64,000 nt of DNA. Origin: Paenibacillus sp. RC67. Lineage in GTDB: Bacteria; Bacillota; Bacilli; Paenibacillales; NBRC-103111. Location: NCBI RefSeq assembly GCF_030020805.1, contig NZ_CP125098.1, positions 6,719,501 through 6,783,500 on the forward strand. The letters run 5' to 3'. The position numbers were made by a program, and so were the translations under genes. The stretch's first letter is position 1. Every line of letters starts with the position of its first letter. Below are positions 23,621 through 32,632 of this stretch, piece by piece. Below the pieces are notes generated by a model, which was not told where the DNA came from, did not search any database, and saw nothing but the letters and a program-made list of their open reading frames with translations.

Positions 23621-25138
23621 CTACACCATATATTTAGTAGCCAAGCGCATAATTTCTTCTTCCGTAGCATCCTTGCCCTCGACGATACCGGAGAGTCTGC
23701 CTTCGCACATCACCATGATGCGGTCGGACATGCCGAGCAGCTCAGGCATCTCGGAAGAGATCATAATGATGCTTTTACCCTGTTTGGCCAGGTCAGCGAT
23801 AATGGAATAAATCTCAAACTTTGCTCCGACGTCAATGCCTCGGGTCGGTTCATCCAGCAATAAAATATCCGGCTCGGTCAAGAGCCATCGGGCCAACAGC
23901 ACCTTCTGCTGATTTCCGCCGGATAAGTTTTTTATCAAGGTTTTAATTGAAGGCGTTTTCACGCGAAGCTGCTCTACGCTTTTTCCTACCTCGTCCCTGA
24001 TCTTTCGCTCATTTAACAGAAAGAAGGGGTTAATGTATCGATCCAGATTCGCAATCGCCGTGTTCTCCTGAATCGAGAGCACCGGAAAAATACCGGTAAC
24101 CCGCCGTTCTTCCGTCAAAAGGGCAATTTTGTGCTTTTTAGCATCGATCGGTGCTTTAAACTTAACCGGCTTGCCGTACAGCGCGATCGTCCCTGAGGAC
24201 ACGGCTCTAAGTCCAAACAAAGCCTCCATAAGCTCGGTTCGCTGAGCGCCTACAAGACCGCCAAGACCCAATACTTCCCCTTTGCGCAGCTCGAAGGAGA
24301 CGCTATGGAACGACTTTTTCACAGGTGAAGTCAGCCCTTCTACCTTCAGCAGCACATCGCCCGGCACACTCGTCCTCTCTGGAAAGCGCTGGCTTAGATC
24401 ACGGCCTACCATCTTCGTGATGATCAGGTCCGTCGTCAGTTCGGCCGCTCCCCACGTGCCAATGAGCTTGCCATCGCGCATGATCGTAACCTCATCGGAG
24501 ATGCGAAGAATTTCCTCCATCTTGTGCGAGATGTAAATAATAGCGACGCCTCGGCTTTTTAATTGGTCAATAATTCTGAACAAAGCTTCCACTTCGTTCC
24601 CCGTTAAAGAAGAAGTAGGCTCATCCATAATAATGACTTTTGACCGAAACGATACGGCTTTGGCGATTTCAAGCGATTGAAGCTTCGATACGGACATAGA
24701 GCCCGCCAATGCATACGGGTTAATATCCATCTCCAAATCCTTAAACAACTGAAGTGTATCCTTGTACATCCTTTTATGATCCACAATTCGGAAAGGCCCC
24801 AGACCTTTTTCTGGAAAACGTCCGAGCCATATATTCTCCATCACGTTTCGCTGCGGAATAGGGTGAAGCTCCTGATGAATCATCGATACGCCATGATCCA
24901 GCGCATCTTTGGAGTTTTTCAGTTCCACCTTATTGCCGTTCAAGTAGATCTCGCCCCCGTCGGGCTTATATATGCCAAATAAACACTTCATCAACGTCGA
25001 TTTACCAGCGCCGTTCTCTCCCATTAAGGCATGAACCGTGCCTGGTCTTACTTTTAGCGTTACATTGTCCAGCGCCTTAACGCCGGGAAATTCCTTAGAA
25101 ATACCATTCATTTCAAGCAAAAATTCATGTTCCGTCAT
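23621..25138 (-). CDS. mglA: Galactose/methyl-galactoside ABC transporter ATPase MglA
   Basis: A 505-residue double ATPase. The first domain has Walker A GENGAGKSTLMKCLFG and Walker B VIIMDEPTSSL. The second has signature LSGGNQQKVLLARWL and Walker B ILLLDEPTRGID, with a degenerate P-loop (GGLVGAQRTELMEALFG), as in the RbsA/MglA family. ATG 25138 follows GGGGG by seven bases; the longer reading frame upstream lacks a ribosome site. It powers the MglC permease. Confidence 0.93.
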   Translation of the reverse strand: MTEHEFLLEMNGISKEFPGVKALDNVTLKVRPGTVHALMGENGAGKSTLMKCLFGIYKPDGGEIYLNGNKVELKNSKDALDHGVSMIHQELHPIPQRNVMENIWLGRFPEKGLGPFRIVDHKRMYKDTLQLFKDLEMDINPYALAGSMSVSKLQSLEIAKAVSFRSKVIIMDEPTSSLTGNEVEALFRIIDQLKSRGVAIIYISHKMEEILRISDEVTIMRDGKLIGTWGAAELTTDLIITKMVGRDLSQRFPERTSVPGDVLLKVEGLTSPVKKSFHSVSFELRKGEVLGLGGLVGAQRTELMEALFGLRAVSSGTIALYGKPVKFKAPIDAKKHKIALLTEERRVTGIFPVLSIQENTAIANLDRYINPFFLLNERKIRDEVGKSVEQLRVKTPSIKTLIKNLSGGNQQKVLLARWLLTEPDILLLDEPTRGIDVGAKFEIYSIIADLAKQGKSIIMISSEMPELLGMSDRIMVMCEGRLSGIVEGKDATEEEIMRLATKYMV

Positions 25139-25269
25139 GGTAATGCCCCCTTTGAAAAAAAGAGAAAGCAAGGGTACAACGAAAACAACCATTGCCCCTT
25201 GCCCTGTGCAGCGCAAATACTCCTTGCCAAAATCGCAATTATCAATAGAATCGAAAGCTTCTTAACGGA

Positions 25270-26332
25270 TTACTTCGCGTCATTCATGTTTTCTTTTGTA
25301 ATTTTTTTGTATGGAACCCATACATATTTGCCGTCCGTAATTTCATAACCGGAATTTTCTTTATTTGGCGTTTGGCCTTGCGCCAGCACGTTCGCCAGAT
25401 TTAAGCGTAGCTTTACCTTGGTTTTTGGCGTCGTTCAAGACAGTTCCAAGAAGGGTGCCGTCTTCAAGCGCTTTCAATGCTGGAGCTGTTGCATCAACAC
25501 CCACTACAGGAATAAACTTATTGTCCTTGAAATAGCCTTTTGCTTTCAAAGCCTCGATGGCCCCCAGTGCCATGTCATCGTTGTTAGCAAATACGGCTTC
25601 GATTTTATCGCCGTGGGAAGCGAGGAATGCAGCCATTTTTTCTTGGCCTTTAACACGGTCCCACATGGCTGTATCTTCTGCCAGCTTCTCTACCTTGATC
25701 CCAGCGTCTTCAACAGCTTTGATAGAGAACTTGGTACGCAGTTCTGCGTCCTGGTGGCCTGGCTCGCCTTTTAGCATGACATACTGCAGTACCCCGTCTT
25801 TATTTTTATCCGCTTCAGGATGAGCTTTGAAGTAATCTACGATTAGTTGGCCTTCCATTGTACCGGATTGCTCTGCTTTGGCGCCGACGTAGTATACTTT
25901 ATCCCATTTCTTCATATCGTCCGCCAAAGGCTCACGATTGAAGAATACGACAGGTGTGTTAGCCGCCTTTGCTTTATCGATAATAACGCCTGCCCCTGTC
26001 CGGTCTACCGGGTTGATAGCCAACGCGTTAACCTTCTTAGTAATAAATAAGTCCACTTTATCGTTTTGGGTTGGCTGTGAGTTTTGACTGTCGACGATGT
26101 CCGCTTGCGCTTTGCCCTCTGCAGCAGCGGAGATCGCGTTGCGAACGCCGGTCATGAACGTATCGTCAAACTTATAAATCGCAACACCGATGACTGGTTT
26201 TTTGGCTGCACTGCCTGCATCTGTTTTTGCACCACCGCTTGGTGCTGCTGTATTCCCCCCGCCGCCGCTCGCGCAGCCGGCTGCTGTAGTCATTAATGCC
26301 GCTGCAAGCAGCGCGGACATAACCTTTTTCAT
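25270..26332 (-). CDS. mglB: Galactose-binding lipoprotein MglB, frameshifted near the C-terminus
   Basis: A sugar-binding lipoprotein (lipobox TAAGC) of the MglB type: VIGVAIYKFDDTFMTGVRN, LAINPVDRTGAG and IEAVFANNDDMALGAIEAL. As sequenced the frame stops at 25361 after LKSGERAGARPNAK. One extra T in the run at 25400-25402 (A on the coding strand) causes this. Removing it restores LNLANVLAQGQTPNKENSGY, then EITDGKYVWVPYKKITKEN and a stop at 25270, which matches MglB. So the gene carries a +1 shift, either a real lesion or a sequencing error. GGAGG stands eight bases before ATG 26332. Confidence 0.9.
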
Positions 26333-26480
26333 ATCAATGACCTCCGTCTATTTAATGATTTATTCTCTCTTGCTTTCTCATTATCGTTTATGTTTAATCA
26401 AATTCACATGCAAAATTCTCATCTGTTCTATTAAAATTCTCATGTATTTCTCGATGGCTATTGTTTCTGAAACATGAAAT

Positions 26481-26521
26481 AAGCCAAGTCAAGCCGCTGC
26501 TGCGGCTAGCTGACTTGGCCT
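26481..26521 (-). terminator. GC-rich hairpin downstream of the RND pump gene
   Basis: GCCAAGTCA..AGCCGC pairs with GCGGCT..TGACTTGGC, with a three-base bulge. On the minus strand it is followed by TTATTTC. It lies 83 bases after the pump stop codon and is the probable terminator. The rest of 26333-26603 is AT-rich upstream region of mglB. Confidence 0.6.
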
Positions 26522-26603
26522 ATTGCTTCTGATTCTCTGCTGTTAGTTAAATACGACCTAAGTTTGCTTTCTCAGCTAGTAACCACAGGCAGCAGAAATC
26601 GTC

Positions 26604-29600
26604 TTATGATTGGGTCATTGGAGGAATGATAGCTTTTTTCGATTGGAATGCTTTGCCCATTCTAAGCTTCGTATTCTCAATCATTTCATACACGATCGGT
26701 ACAACGAGCAGGGTAAGCAGCGTCGAAGTGGTCAAGCCTCCAATCACGACGACGGCGAGTCCCTTGGAAATGATCGTCCCCTTGGACAGTCCCAGAGCCA
26801 AGGGCATTAATGCAATGATTGTGGCTCCCGCTGTCATAATAATCGGGCGAAGCCGAGTCTGTCCTGCCTCTAGCAGAGCATCACGGACCGTGTAACCGGA
26901 CTCTCTGAGCTGCTGCACTCGGTCAATGAGAACTATCGCATTGGTAACGACAACACCAATCAGCATCATAAAACCGATTAAGGAAGTAAGATTTAAGGAT
27001 TCCCCTGTCACCAGCAAGCCGAGCAAGCCTCCAATAGCCGCAAGCGGAAGGGAGAAAAGGATCGCGAACGGTGCACTGGCATTACCAAAAGCAAGCACCA
27101 TGACCAGATAAACGATGAAGACGGAGGCCCCCATGGCAACAAACATATTGCTGAATTCTTTATCAATATCTTGGGCCGCTCCATTCACTTCGGTATGAAC
27201 CCCATCCGGCAGCTGAATGGATTTCAGCTCTTCTGCCGCTCTGGCACTAACTCCGCGCTTATCTTTGGAATCAATCTTGGCGTTCACTCTTACAAATTGT
27301 TCCTGCATATCGCGCGGAATCGAGGCTGGTCCTTCGACCTGGCGGATCTTAGCTACCTCGTTTAGCTTAACCGTCTGACCGGTCGGGGTTTTGATCAGGA
27401 AGCTTCCGATTTTATCAATCGAGTTTTTAAAGCTTGTATCGACCATGATTTTGGTAGCAAATATCATATTATCGAATTTCAAGTCGCCGATTTTTTGCTC
27501 AGCTACCCAGGGATGCAAAGACTCGATCATTTGTGCGGAAGACAGGCCATATAGACGAGCCTTACTCTGATCTACGGCAATCTCTACTTCTTTCTTCGTC
27601 TCGCTCAAGCTGTCTTCCACATCACGGAATTCAGGAATTTCATTCATCTTGGCTTTCACTAGCCCGGCGGCCTTGATTAGGGAATCCACATCATCCCCTC
27701 TAAGCACATAGGAGAAATCAATCCCGCTGCCTCCTCCCCCTCCTCCTATACTGACAACGCTGCCTCTCACTTCAGAACCTTTGGGCAGCATTACCAAGAT
27801 TTTCTCCTTCATTTCCTTAACCAGTTCTTTGGCATCGGTTCCTTCCGTTGCCGCTGCACTAAATTTGCTTCTATAGTCCACTCGCTCACTGCCCCCTCCG
27901 AACCCAACAAACGATTGCACGTAGTCGAAGGCAGGCTCACCGGAAGCATTCCTGGTATCGTGCATCATGGATTCGATTTGCTTTACTATTAGATTGTTGG
28001 AGTCCATAGAGGTATCCCGGGGCATCTTGATCGATAAAGAGATCTGCTTATCTGAGTTGCTGCTCGGCATGAACTCAAAAGCCAGAAAAGGAACCGTCCC
28101 TGCTATAGCTACAGCAAAAGCAAGGAAGGCAAGCAGCATGCTTTTCTTGCGGTTATTCAGCGCCCATTTCAACACCGACAAATAGGTGGCAGATACTTTA
28201 CCGGTTTGATGCTCATCATGGTGTTTAATACGCCGGGAACGCAGCACCATCAATTTTGCCAGCATCGGGATGACCGTAACAGCCACTATCAAGGAAGACA
28301 GCAGTGCCGCAGAGAGCGTAATGGCGAATGGACGGAACAAGTCTCCAAGCTGCCCGCCGACAAAAGAAATCGGAGCAAACACCCCCACCGTGGTGAGAGT
28401 GGAAGACGTGATAGCGGAAGCCACCTGCGCCGTCGCCTTTTTGATAACCGATTCCTCACGCTCCTGAATTTTTACCAGTTCACTGTAAATATTCTCTATA
28501 ACAACGATGCTATCATCGACAACACGTCCGACAGCAATCGCCATTCCGCCTAGGGTCATAATATTGAGCGTTATGTTAAGAGGAGCCATAATAAGCAGAG
28601 TGACCAGTATGGATAAAGGAATCGAAACTAGAACAATCAACGTCATTCGGAAGTTTCTCAAGAAAATAAGAATCATGATGGAGGCTAGAATCGCACCAAG
28701 CGCTCCTTCTTTCACCATCCCATGGATCGATTCCTTTACGATATCCGCGTTTTTTTCAATCGACTTGAAGGCAACGCTCGGATACTCCTTCTTCCACTTA
28801 GCAATCAAGGCATCGGCATGATCCGAAAATTCCACTGAATTGATTCCATTCGTCTTGTAAAGAATCACACCAATAGCCGGTTGATCGTTCAGCCGCGAGA
28901 AGAACTTGGACTCCGTAATCGCTTCTACCTTGGCTAATTGCTTAAGGAGCAGCGTCTGTCCCCCAGCGGTGTTGATCTTTATATTTTCCAGGTTATAGAT
29001 GGAATTAATATCGCTTTTTACACGAACCATCTGATTGTTGCCGTCCATATCGATTTCCCCTATAGGGCTCGTGCGAAGGGCCGATTGAATACTTTGAGCG
29101 ACGTCGGAAGGCAGGAGTCCGTAGCTCAGGATCGCGTTGCCGTCTAGTTTCAGCTTCAACACAGCCTCTTGATTACCAATAGAGTCAATATGATCGACTC
29201 CTTTGATCGTATTAAAACCAGGCAGGAACACATCCTTGTATAATTTATCCAGCTCCTGCTGGTTCATATTGCCCTCTCCATATACCGCCAATGAGTATTC
29301 TGGTATGGAAGCCATACCGTAGGTCATCACTTTCGGCTTCTCCGCTCCCTGAGGGAGCTTGACGTTCGCAATCAGAGCTTCGACATCTACTTTGGCTTTA
29401 TCCGTATCCTGCCCGTGCTCCAATTCAATTTCAATGGATGAGAAGTTGTCGCTGGAGCTGGACTGCAGGCTCTTAATTCCGTTCAGTCCTGCGACTGCCT
29501 TTTCGAGCGGCTTCGTGATTTGCTCCACGATATCCTTGGGAGGAGCCTGATACTGTGTCTGAATAAACACGTAGGGAATACTAACCTCCGGATAAAGCTC

Positions 29601-29705
29601 TGCCTTTAATTGAGTGGCGGCATAAGTTCCCCCGCCAAATAGCAGCACGATAATGATGATGACGGCCGATATATTCTTCATAGAAAATCGGGTTAATAGG
29701 TTCAT
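26604..29705 (-). CDS. swrC: RND multidrug/lipopeptide efflux permease, SwrC-like
   Basis: A 1033-residue RND transporter with a first helix at ISAVIIIIVLLFGGGTY, a large extracytoplasmic domain, helices 2-7, a second large domain and a last bundle. The proton-relay motif GRVVDDSIVVIENIY in helix 4 is intact. SwrC of B. subtilis, the closest type I recall, protects against surfactin and works without the membrane-fusion and outer-membrane partners of Gram-negative systems; none is encoded here either. ATG 29705 follows GGAGGAG by seven bases. It lies between a sugar-sensing system and mglBAC, an odd place for a pump. Confidence 0.88.
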   Translation of the reverse strand: MNLLTRFSMKNISAVIIIIVLLFGGGTYAATQLKAELYPEVSIPYVFIQTQYQAPPKDIVEQITKPLEKAVAGLNGIKSLQSSSSDNFSSIEIELEHGQDTDKAKVDVEALIANVKLPQGAEKPKVMTYGMASIPEYSLAVYGEGNMNQQELDKLYKDVFLPGFNTIKGVDHIDSIGNQEAVLKLKLDGNAILSYGLLPSDVAQSIQSALRTSPIGEIDMDGNNQMVRVKSDINSIYNLENIKINTAGGQTLLLKQLAKVEAITESKFFSRLNDQPAIGVILYKTNGINSVEFSDHADALIAKWKKEYPSVAFKSIEKNADIVKESIHGMVKEGALGAILASIMILIFLRNFRMTLIVLVSIPLSILVTLLIMAPLNITLNIMTLGGMAIAVGRVVDDSIVVIENIYSELVKIQEREESVIKKATAQVASAITSSTLTTVGVFAPISFVGGQLGDLFRPFAITLSAALLSSLIVAVTVIPMLAKLMVLRSRRIKHHDEHQTGKVSATYLSVLKWALNNRKKSMLLAFLAFAVAIAGTVPFLAFEFMPSSNSDKQISLSIKMPRDTSMDSNNLIVKQIESMMHDTRNASGEPAFDYVQSFVGFGGGSERVDYRSKFSAAATEGTDAKELVKEMKEKILVMLPKGSEVRGSVVSIGGGGGGSGIDFSYVLRGDDVDSLIKAAGLVKAKMNEIPEFRDVEDSLSETKKEVEIAVDQSKARLYGLSSAQMIESLHPWVAEQKIGDLKFDNMIFATKIMVDTSFKNSIDKIGSFLIKTPTGQTVKLNEVAKIRQVEGPASIPRDMQEQFVRVNAKIDSKDKRGVSARAAEELKSIQLPDGVHTEVNGAAQDIDKEFSNMFVAMGASVFIVYLVMVLAFGNASAPFAILFSLPLAAIGGLLGLLVTGESLNLTSLIGFMMLIGVVVTNAIVLIDRVQQLRESGYTVRDALLEAGQTRLRPIIMTAGATIIALMPLALGLSKGTIISKGLAVVVIGGLTTSTLLTLLVVPIVYEMIENTKLRMGKAFQSKKAIIPPMTQS

Positions 29706-29811
29706 CTCTCTACTCCTCCAAACCATAATTACTGGCTTAGACGAAATCTTCGCAGCCGCACCTTCAAATCGCGTGGGATTTATTGTAAAAAAATAAAGTT
29801 GAAAACAAGAC

Positions 29812-29836
29812 AAAAAAAGGAACCTTCTCTGGCCCC
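29812..29836 (-). terminator. Terminator between the sugar-sensing operon and the pump
   Basis: On the minus strand GGGGCC and GGTTCC pair (two G-U pairs) around AGAGAA and are followed by TTTTTTT. It separates the upstream three-gene operon from the swrC-like gene. Confidence 0.6.
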
Positions 29837-29859
29837 CCCTTTGTCATACCAAAATGAAT

Positions 29860-30834
29860 TCATTTCACAAAAGGAAACAAGAGCTTCTGATTATCAGACC
29901 AGAACATATTTTCCTGATCGATAACCTTCGTTCCCGTATCTTTAAATTCCGTGATTTTTTTGCCTTCCATCACATCCACAGCGTATTTGACGCCGAGATA
30001 ACCCATGCTGAAAGGGTTTTGAATGATCGTAGCCTGAATGACCCCCTCTTGCAAATATTCGATATCCTCAGGTGTATTATCGAAGGTCACTATCTTTACT
30101 TTGCCGGCAAGCCCCATTGTATCCGTCTCCGCTGCCACACGGACGGAAGCGGCTGTGTCCAGCGCAACAATGCCATCAATAGAGTTCGGCTCGCTTAGCA
30201 GGCGAGCGGTCATTTCATCGCATCGCTTAACCTCCATAGAACAATCCTCTGTCTTGTTCACCTTGATATCCGGGTACTTGGCAACGGCTGCCAGAAGGCC
30301 TTGTTCACGCTGTACAGCGTTCCTGCCGCCTTGTCCGAAGCTGATGACGGCAATGCGCCCGCTCTCTCCTGTCAATTGAATCAGCTTCTGGCCCGCCTGT
30401 TGACCGGCATCGTAATTATTAATACCGATGAAGCTTCGAACCTTGGAGGAATTAACCTCAGAATCTATTGAGATAACGGGGATTCGCGCGACGGCTACAC
30501 GATCTACGGCTTCGCCTAAGGCGTTATAGTCATTGGCTGCCAGCACCAACGCATCCATGCCATCCTTAACCGCTTGATCGATAAGCTCGATCTGCCCGTT
30601 CACATCCCCCTCGTAATCGGTTCCCGCAACCCTCAGATTCACGCTGAATTCCTTGGCTGCGGCCTCTGCCCCCATTCTGACCGTGTTCCAGTAATCTCCG
30701 GATTTCTTTTTCATAATCAGGGTCACGTTCTTGGTCTGTTCCGGAGTTCCTGTTTCTGCAGTTCGTGAGCAAGAGCTAAGCACTGGCAGCAAAAGCAGTA
30801 GAACCATACAATATGTTAAGCTGAATCGGATCAC
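29860..30834 (-). CDS. Periplasmic-type sugar-binding lipoprotein, sensor partner
   Basis: A 324-residue lipoprotein (lipobox LSSC) of the RbsB/LacI-type binding fold, with VTLIMKKKSGDYWNTVRMGA, DALVLAANDYNAL and ISIDSEVNS. GTG 30834 overlaps the kinase stop by four bases (GTGA) and has AGGAGGAG before it, so the protein is made with the kinase. A binding protein encoded with a kinase/regulator pair generally acts as an extracellular sugar co-receptor. The mglBAC transporter further downstream is a probable target. Confidence 0.85.
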   Translation of the reverse strand: MIRFSLTYCMVLLLLLPVLSSCSRTAETGTPEQTKNVTLIMKKKSGDYWNTVRMGAEAAAKEFSVNLRVAGTDYEGDVNGQIELIDQAVKDGMDALVLAANDYNALGEAVDRVAVARIPVISIDSEVNSSKVRSFIGINNYDAGQQAGQKLIQLTGESGRIAVISFGQGGRNAVQREQGLLAAVAKYPDIKVNKTEDCSMEVKRCDEMTARLLSEPNSIDGIVALDTAASVRVAAETDTMGLAGKVKIVTFDNTPEDIEYLQEGVIQATIIQNPFSMGYLGVKYAVDVMEGKKITEFKDTGTKVIDQENMFWSDNQKLLFPFVK

Positions 30835-32615
30835 AGCTCCTCCTCGCCTCCTTCTTGACGCAGCAGCGGAAGCCAGACCTGTACGGTCGTGCCTTCCTCC
30901 TGCAAGCTCTCCACATGAAGACCATATTCATCTCCGAAACTAAGCTTAATTCTCTGCTGCACATTGCGTACCCCTACTCCAGAGCCCTCTTCGGATCGAA
31001 CCTGACCGGTTGACAACTGCTCTAGCTTCTCAGGCGGAATACCCAGCCCGTTGTCTAGGACCTCGAACAGCAGCTTTCCGTCCCTGATGGAGGCCGATAT
31101 ATGAATGTGCCCTTCGTCCACCATATATTCAATCCCGTGATAGATGGCATTCTCGACCAAGGGCTGCAGCAGCAGCTTTAAGGTTTGGCAAGACAGCGTC
31201 TGCTCTTCAGCTGTGATCTCGAAATCAAATTTATTTTTATAGCGGATCTTTTGAATAATTAAGTAGTTCCGGATATGCTCCAGCTCTTCCTGGACCGTAA
31301 TGATTGTTTTGCCCCGGCTTAGACTGATACGAAAAAACTTGGAAAGCGAAGTAATCATCGTAATGACATCTTCACTTTTGCCGCTTCCGGCCATCCGTAC
31401 GACCGAATTCAGCGTATTATACAAGAAGTGCGGGTTAATTTGCGACTGCAGTACCTCTAGCTCGCTCTTGCGCTTGGATTCCTGCTCGCGAATGTTCTGA
31501 TCCATCAGTTGGCGAATTTGCGTCACCATCATGTTGAATCTTCGGGACAGCCGCCCAACCTCATCGTTGCCGGTGGTCGGGATATGGATATTGAAGTCCC
31601 CCTGCTCTACCTTGCGCATCGACTTGTCCAGCCGTTTGATCGGCTGAGAGATTTTGGCTGACATGAATGCGGAGATGAGCAACACGAACAGGATAACAAA
31701 GAGCAGCAGCCAGCCAATAAAGGTGCCAATCTCTTTTTTCGTTGCAACGATCTCATCCATATAGGATACGCCGATAATTTTCCAGCCGATATTGTTCACC
31801 GTTTTGATTGTGATGAGCCGCTTCTCTCCGGTCGATTCGTCCAAATAGCTGCCGTAGGTATATTTCAGCGCCTGCTCGACATTCTCATATTTCAAACCGA
31901 TAAAAATAAGCTGCTGCTGCGGGTGATAAATGATATTTCCCGCCGACTCGTCGATGATGTAGACATACCCCTTCTTACCGAGGTTCACTCTGCGGAACAA
32001 TTCATCCATCGTCTTGAAATTGACATCGATCAGCAGCACCGCGTTAATCGTCTCGTTGTTCCGAGTTATTGTGATCCCCTTGCTCATAGAAACGACCCAT
32101 TTGTATTGGCCTTTATACAAGTTCTGGATGTGCGGCAGCGAAAACGACAAGTGGTTCGGACTTTCCATCGCGGACAAGAACCAGCTTTGCTCGGTCAGCT
32201 TCGTGTTTTTCCGCATCTCCGCCATCGGCAGTCCGGTAATCGGCTCCCCCGACTCCGTGAATAAAGCCATAGATACGATATCCTCACGAGTTTCGAATAT
32301 GGTAGTCAGCTGCTCGGTCAATTGGTCATTCGGAATCGTTTTGCTTGTCCGGATTTTCTGGTCGACCAGCTCGAATACTTCGGTCATTCCTTTTAGATAG
32401 ACATCCAGATTATAATTGATCTGCTCGACGATTTGCTGATTGCTGAGAAACGTATTTTGCTCTGCCGTATGCGCAAATTTGTTGTATACGAGCACACTGA
32501 CGATAACCATTACCGTGATAGTAATTAGCGTAAAGGAGGCCGTAATAATAAATTGAATACTCCTTGTCCTCCACATATCCGCCAATGCGCGATTGCGCTT
32601 TCGAATCGGCCTCAT
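30831..32615 (-). CDS. Sensor histidine kinase, YesM type
   Basis: A 594-residue membrane kinase. Order: helix at residues 19-42, an extracytoplasmic dCache-like sensor of about 250 residues, a second helix (WLLLFVILFVLLISAFM), HAMP (RLDKSMRKVEQGDFNI), the phospho-acceptor block LQSQINPHFLYNTLNSV and an ATPase domain with NAIYHG and DNGLGIP motifs. ATG 32615 follows GGGAGG by nine bases. It lies 17 bases after the response regulator and overlaps the binding protein gene. It probably senses the sugar-loaded binding protein. Confidence 0.92.
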   Translation of the reverse strand: MRPIRKRNRALADMWRTRSIQFIITASFTLITITVMVIVSVLVYNKFAHTAEQNTFLSNQQIVEQINYNLDVYLKGMTEVFELVDQKIRTSKTIPNDQLTEQLTTIFETREDIVSMALFTESGEPITGLPMAEMRKNTKLTEQSWFLSAMESPNHLSFSLPHIQNLYKGQYKWVVSMSKGITITRNNETINAVLLIDVNFKTMDELFRRVNLGKKGYVYIIDESAGNIIYHPQQQLIFIGLKYENVEQALKYTYGSYLDESTGEKRLITIKTVNNIGWKIIGVSYMDEIVATKKEIGTFIGWLLLFVILFVLLISAFMSAKISQPIKRLDKSMRKVEQGDFNIHIPTTGNDEVGRLSRRFNMMVTQIRQLMDQNIREQESKRKSELEVLQSQINPHFLYNTLNSVVRMAGSGKSEDVITMITSLSKFFRISLSRGKTIITVQEELEHIRNYLIIQKIRYKNKFDFEITAEEQTLSCQTLKLLLQPLVENAIYHGIEYMVDEGHIHISASIRDGKLLFEVLDNGLGIPPEKLEQLSTGQVRSEEGSGVGVRNVQQRIKLSFGDEYGLHVESLQEEGTTVQVWLPLLRQEGGEEEL

Positions 32616-32632
32616 CAAGGGATGCCTCCCAT

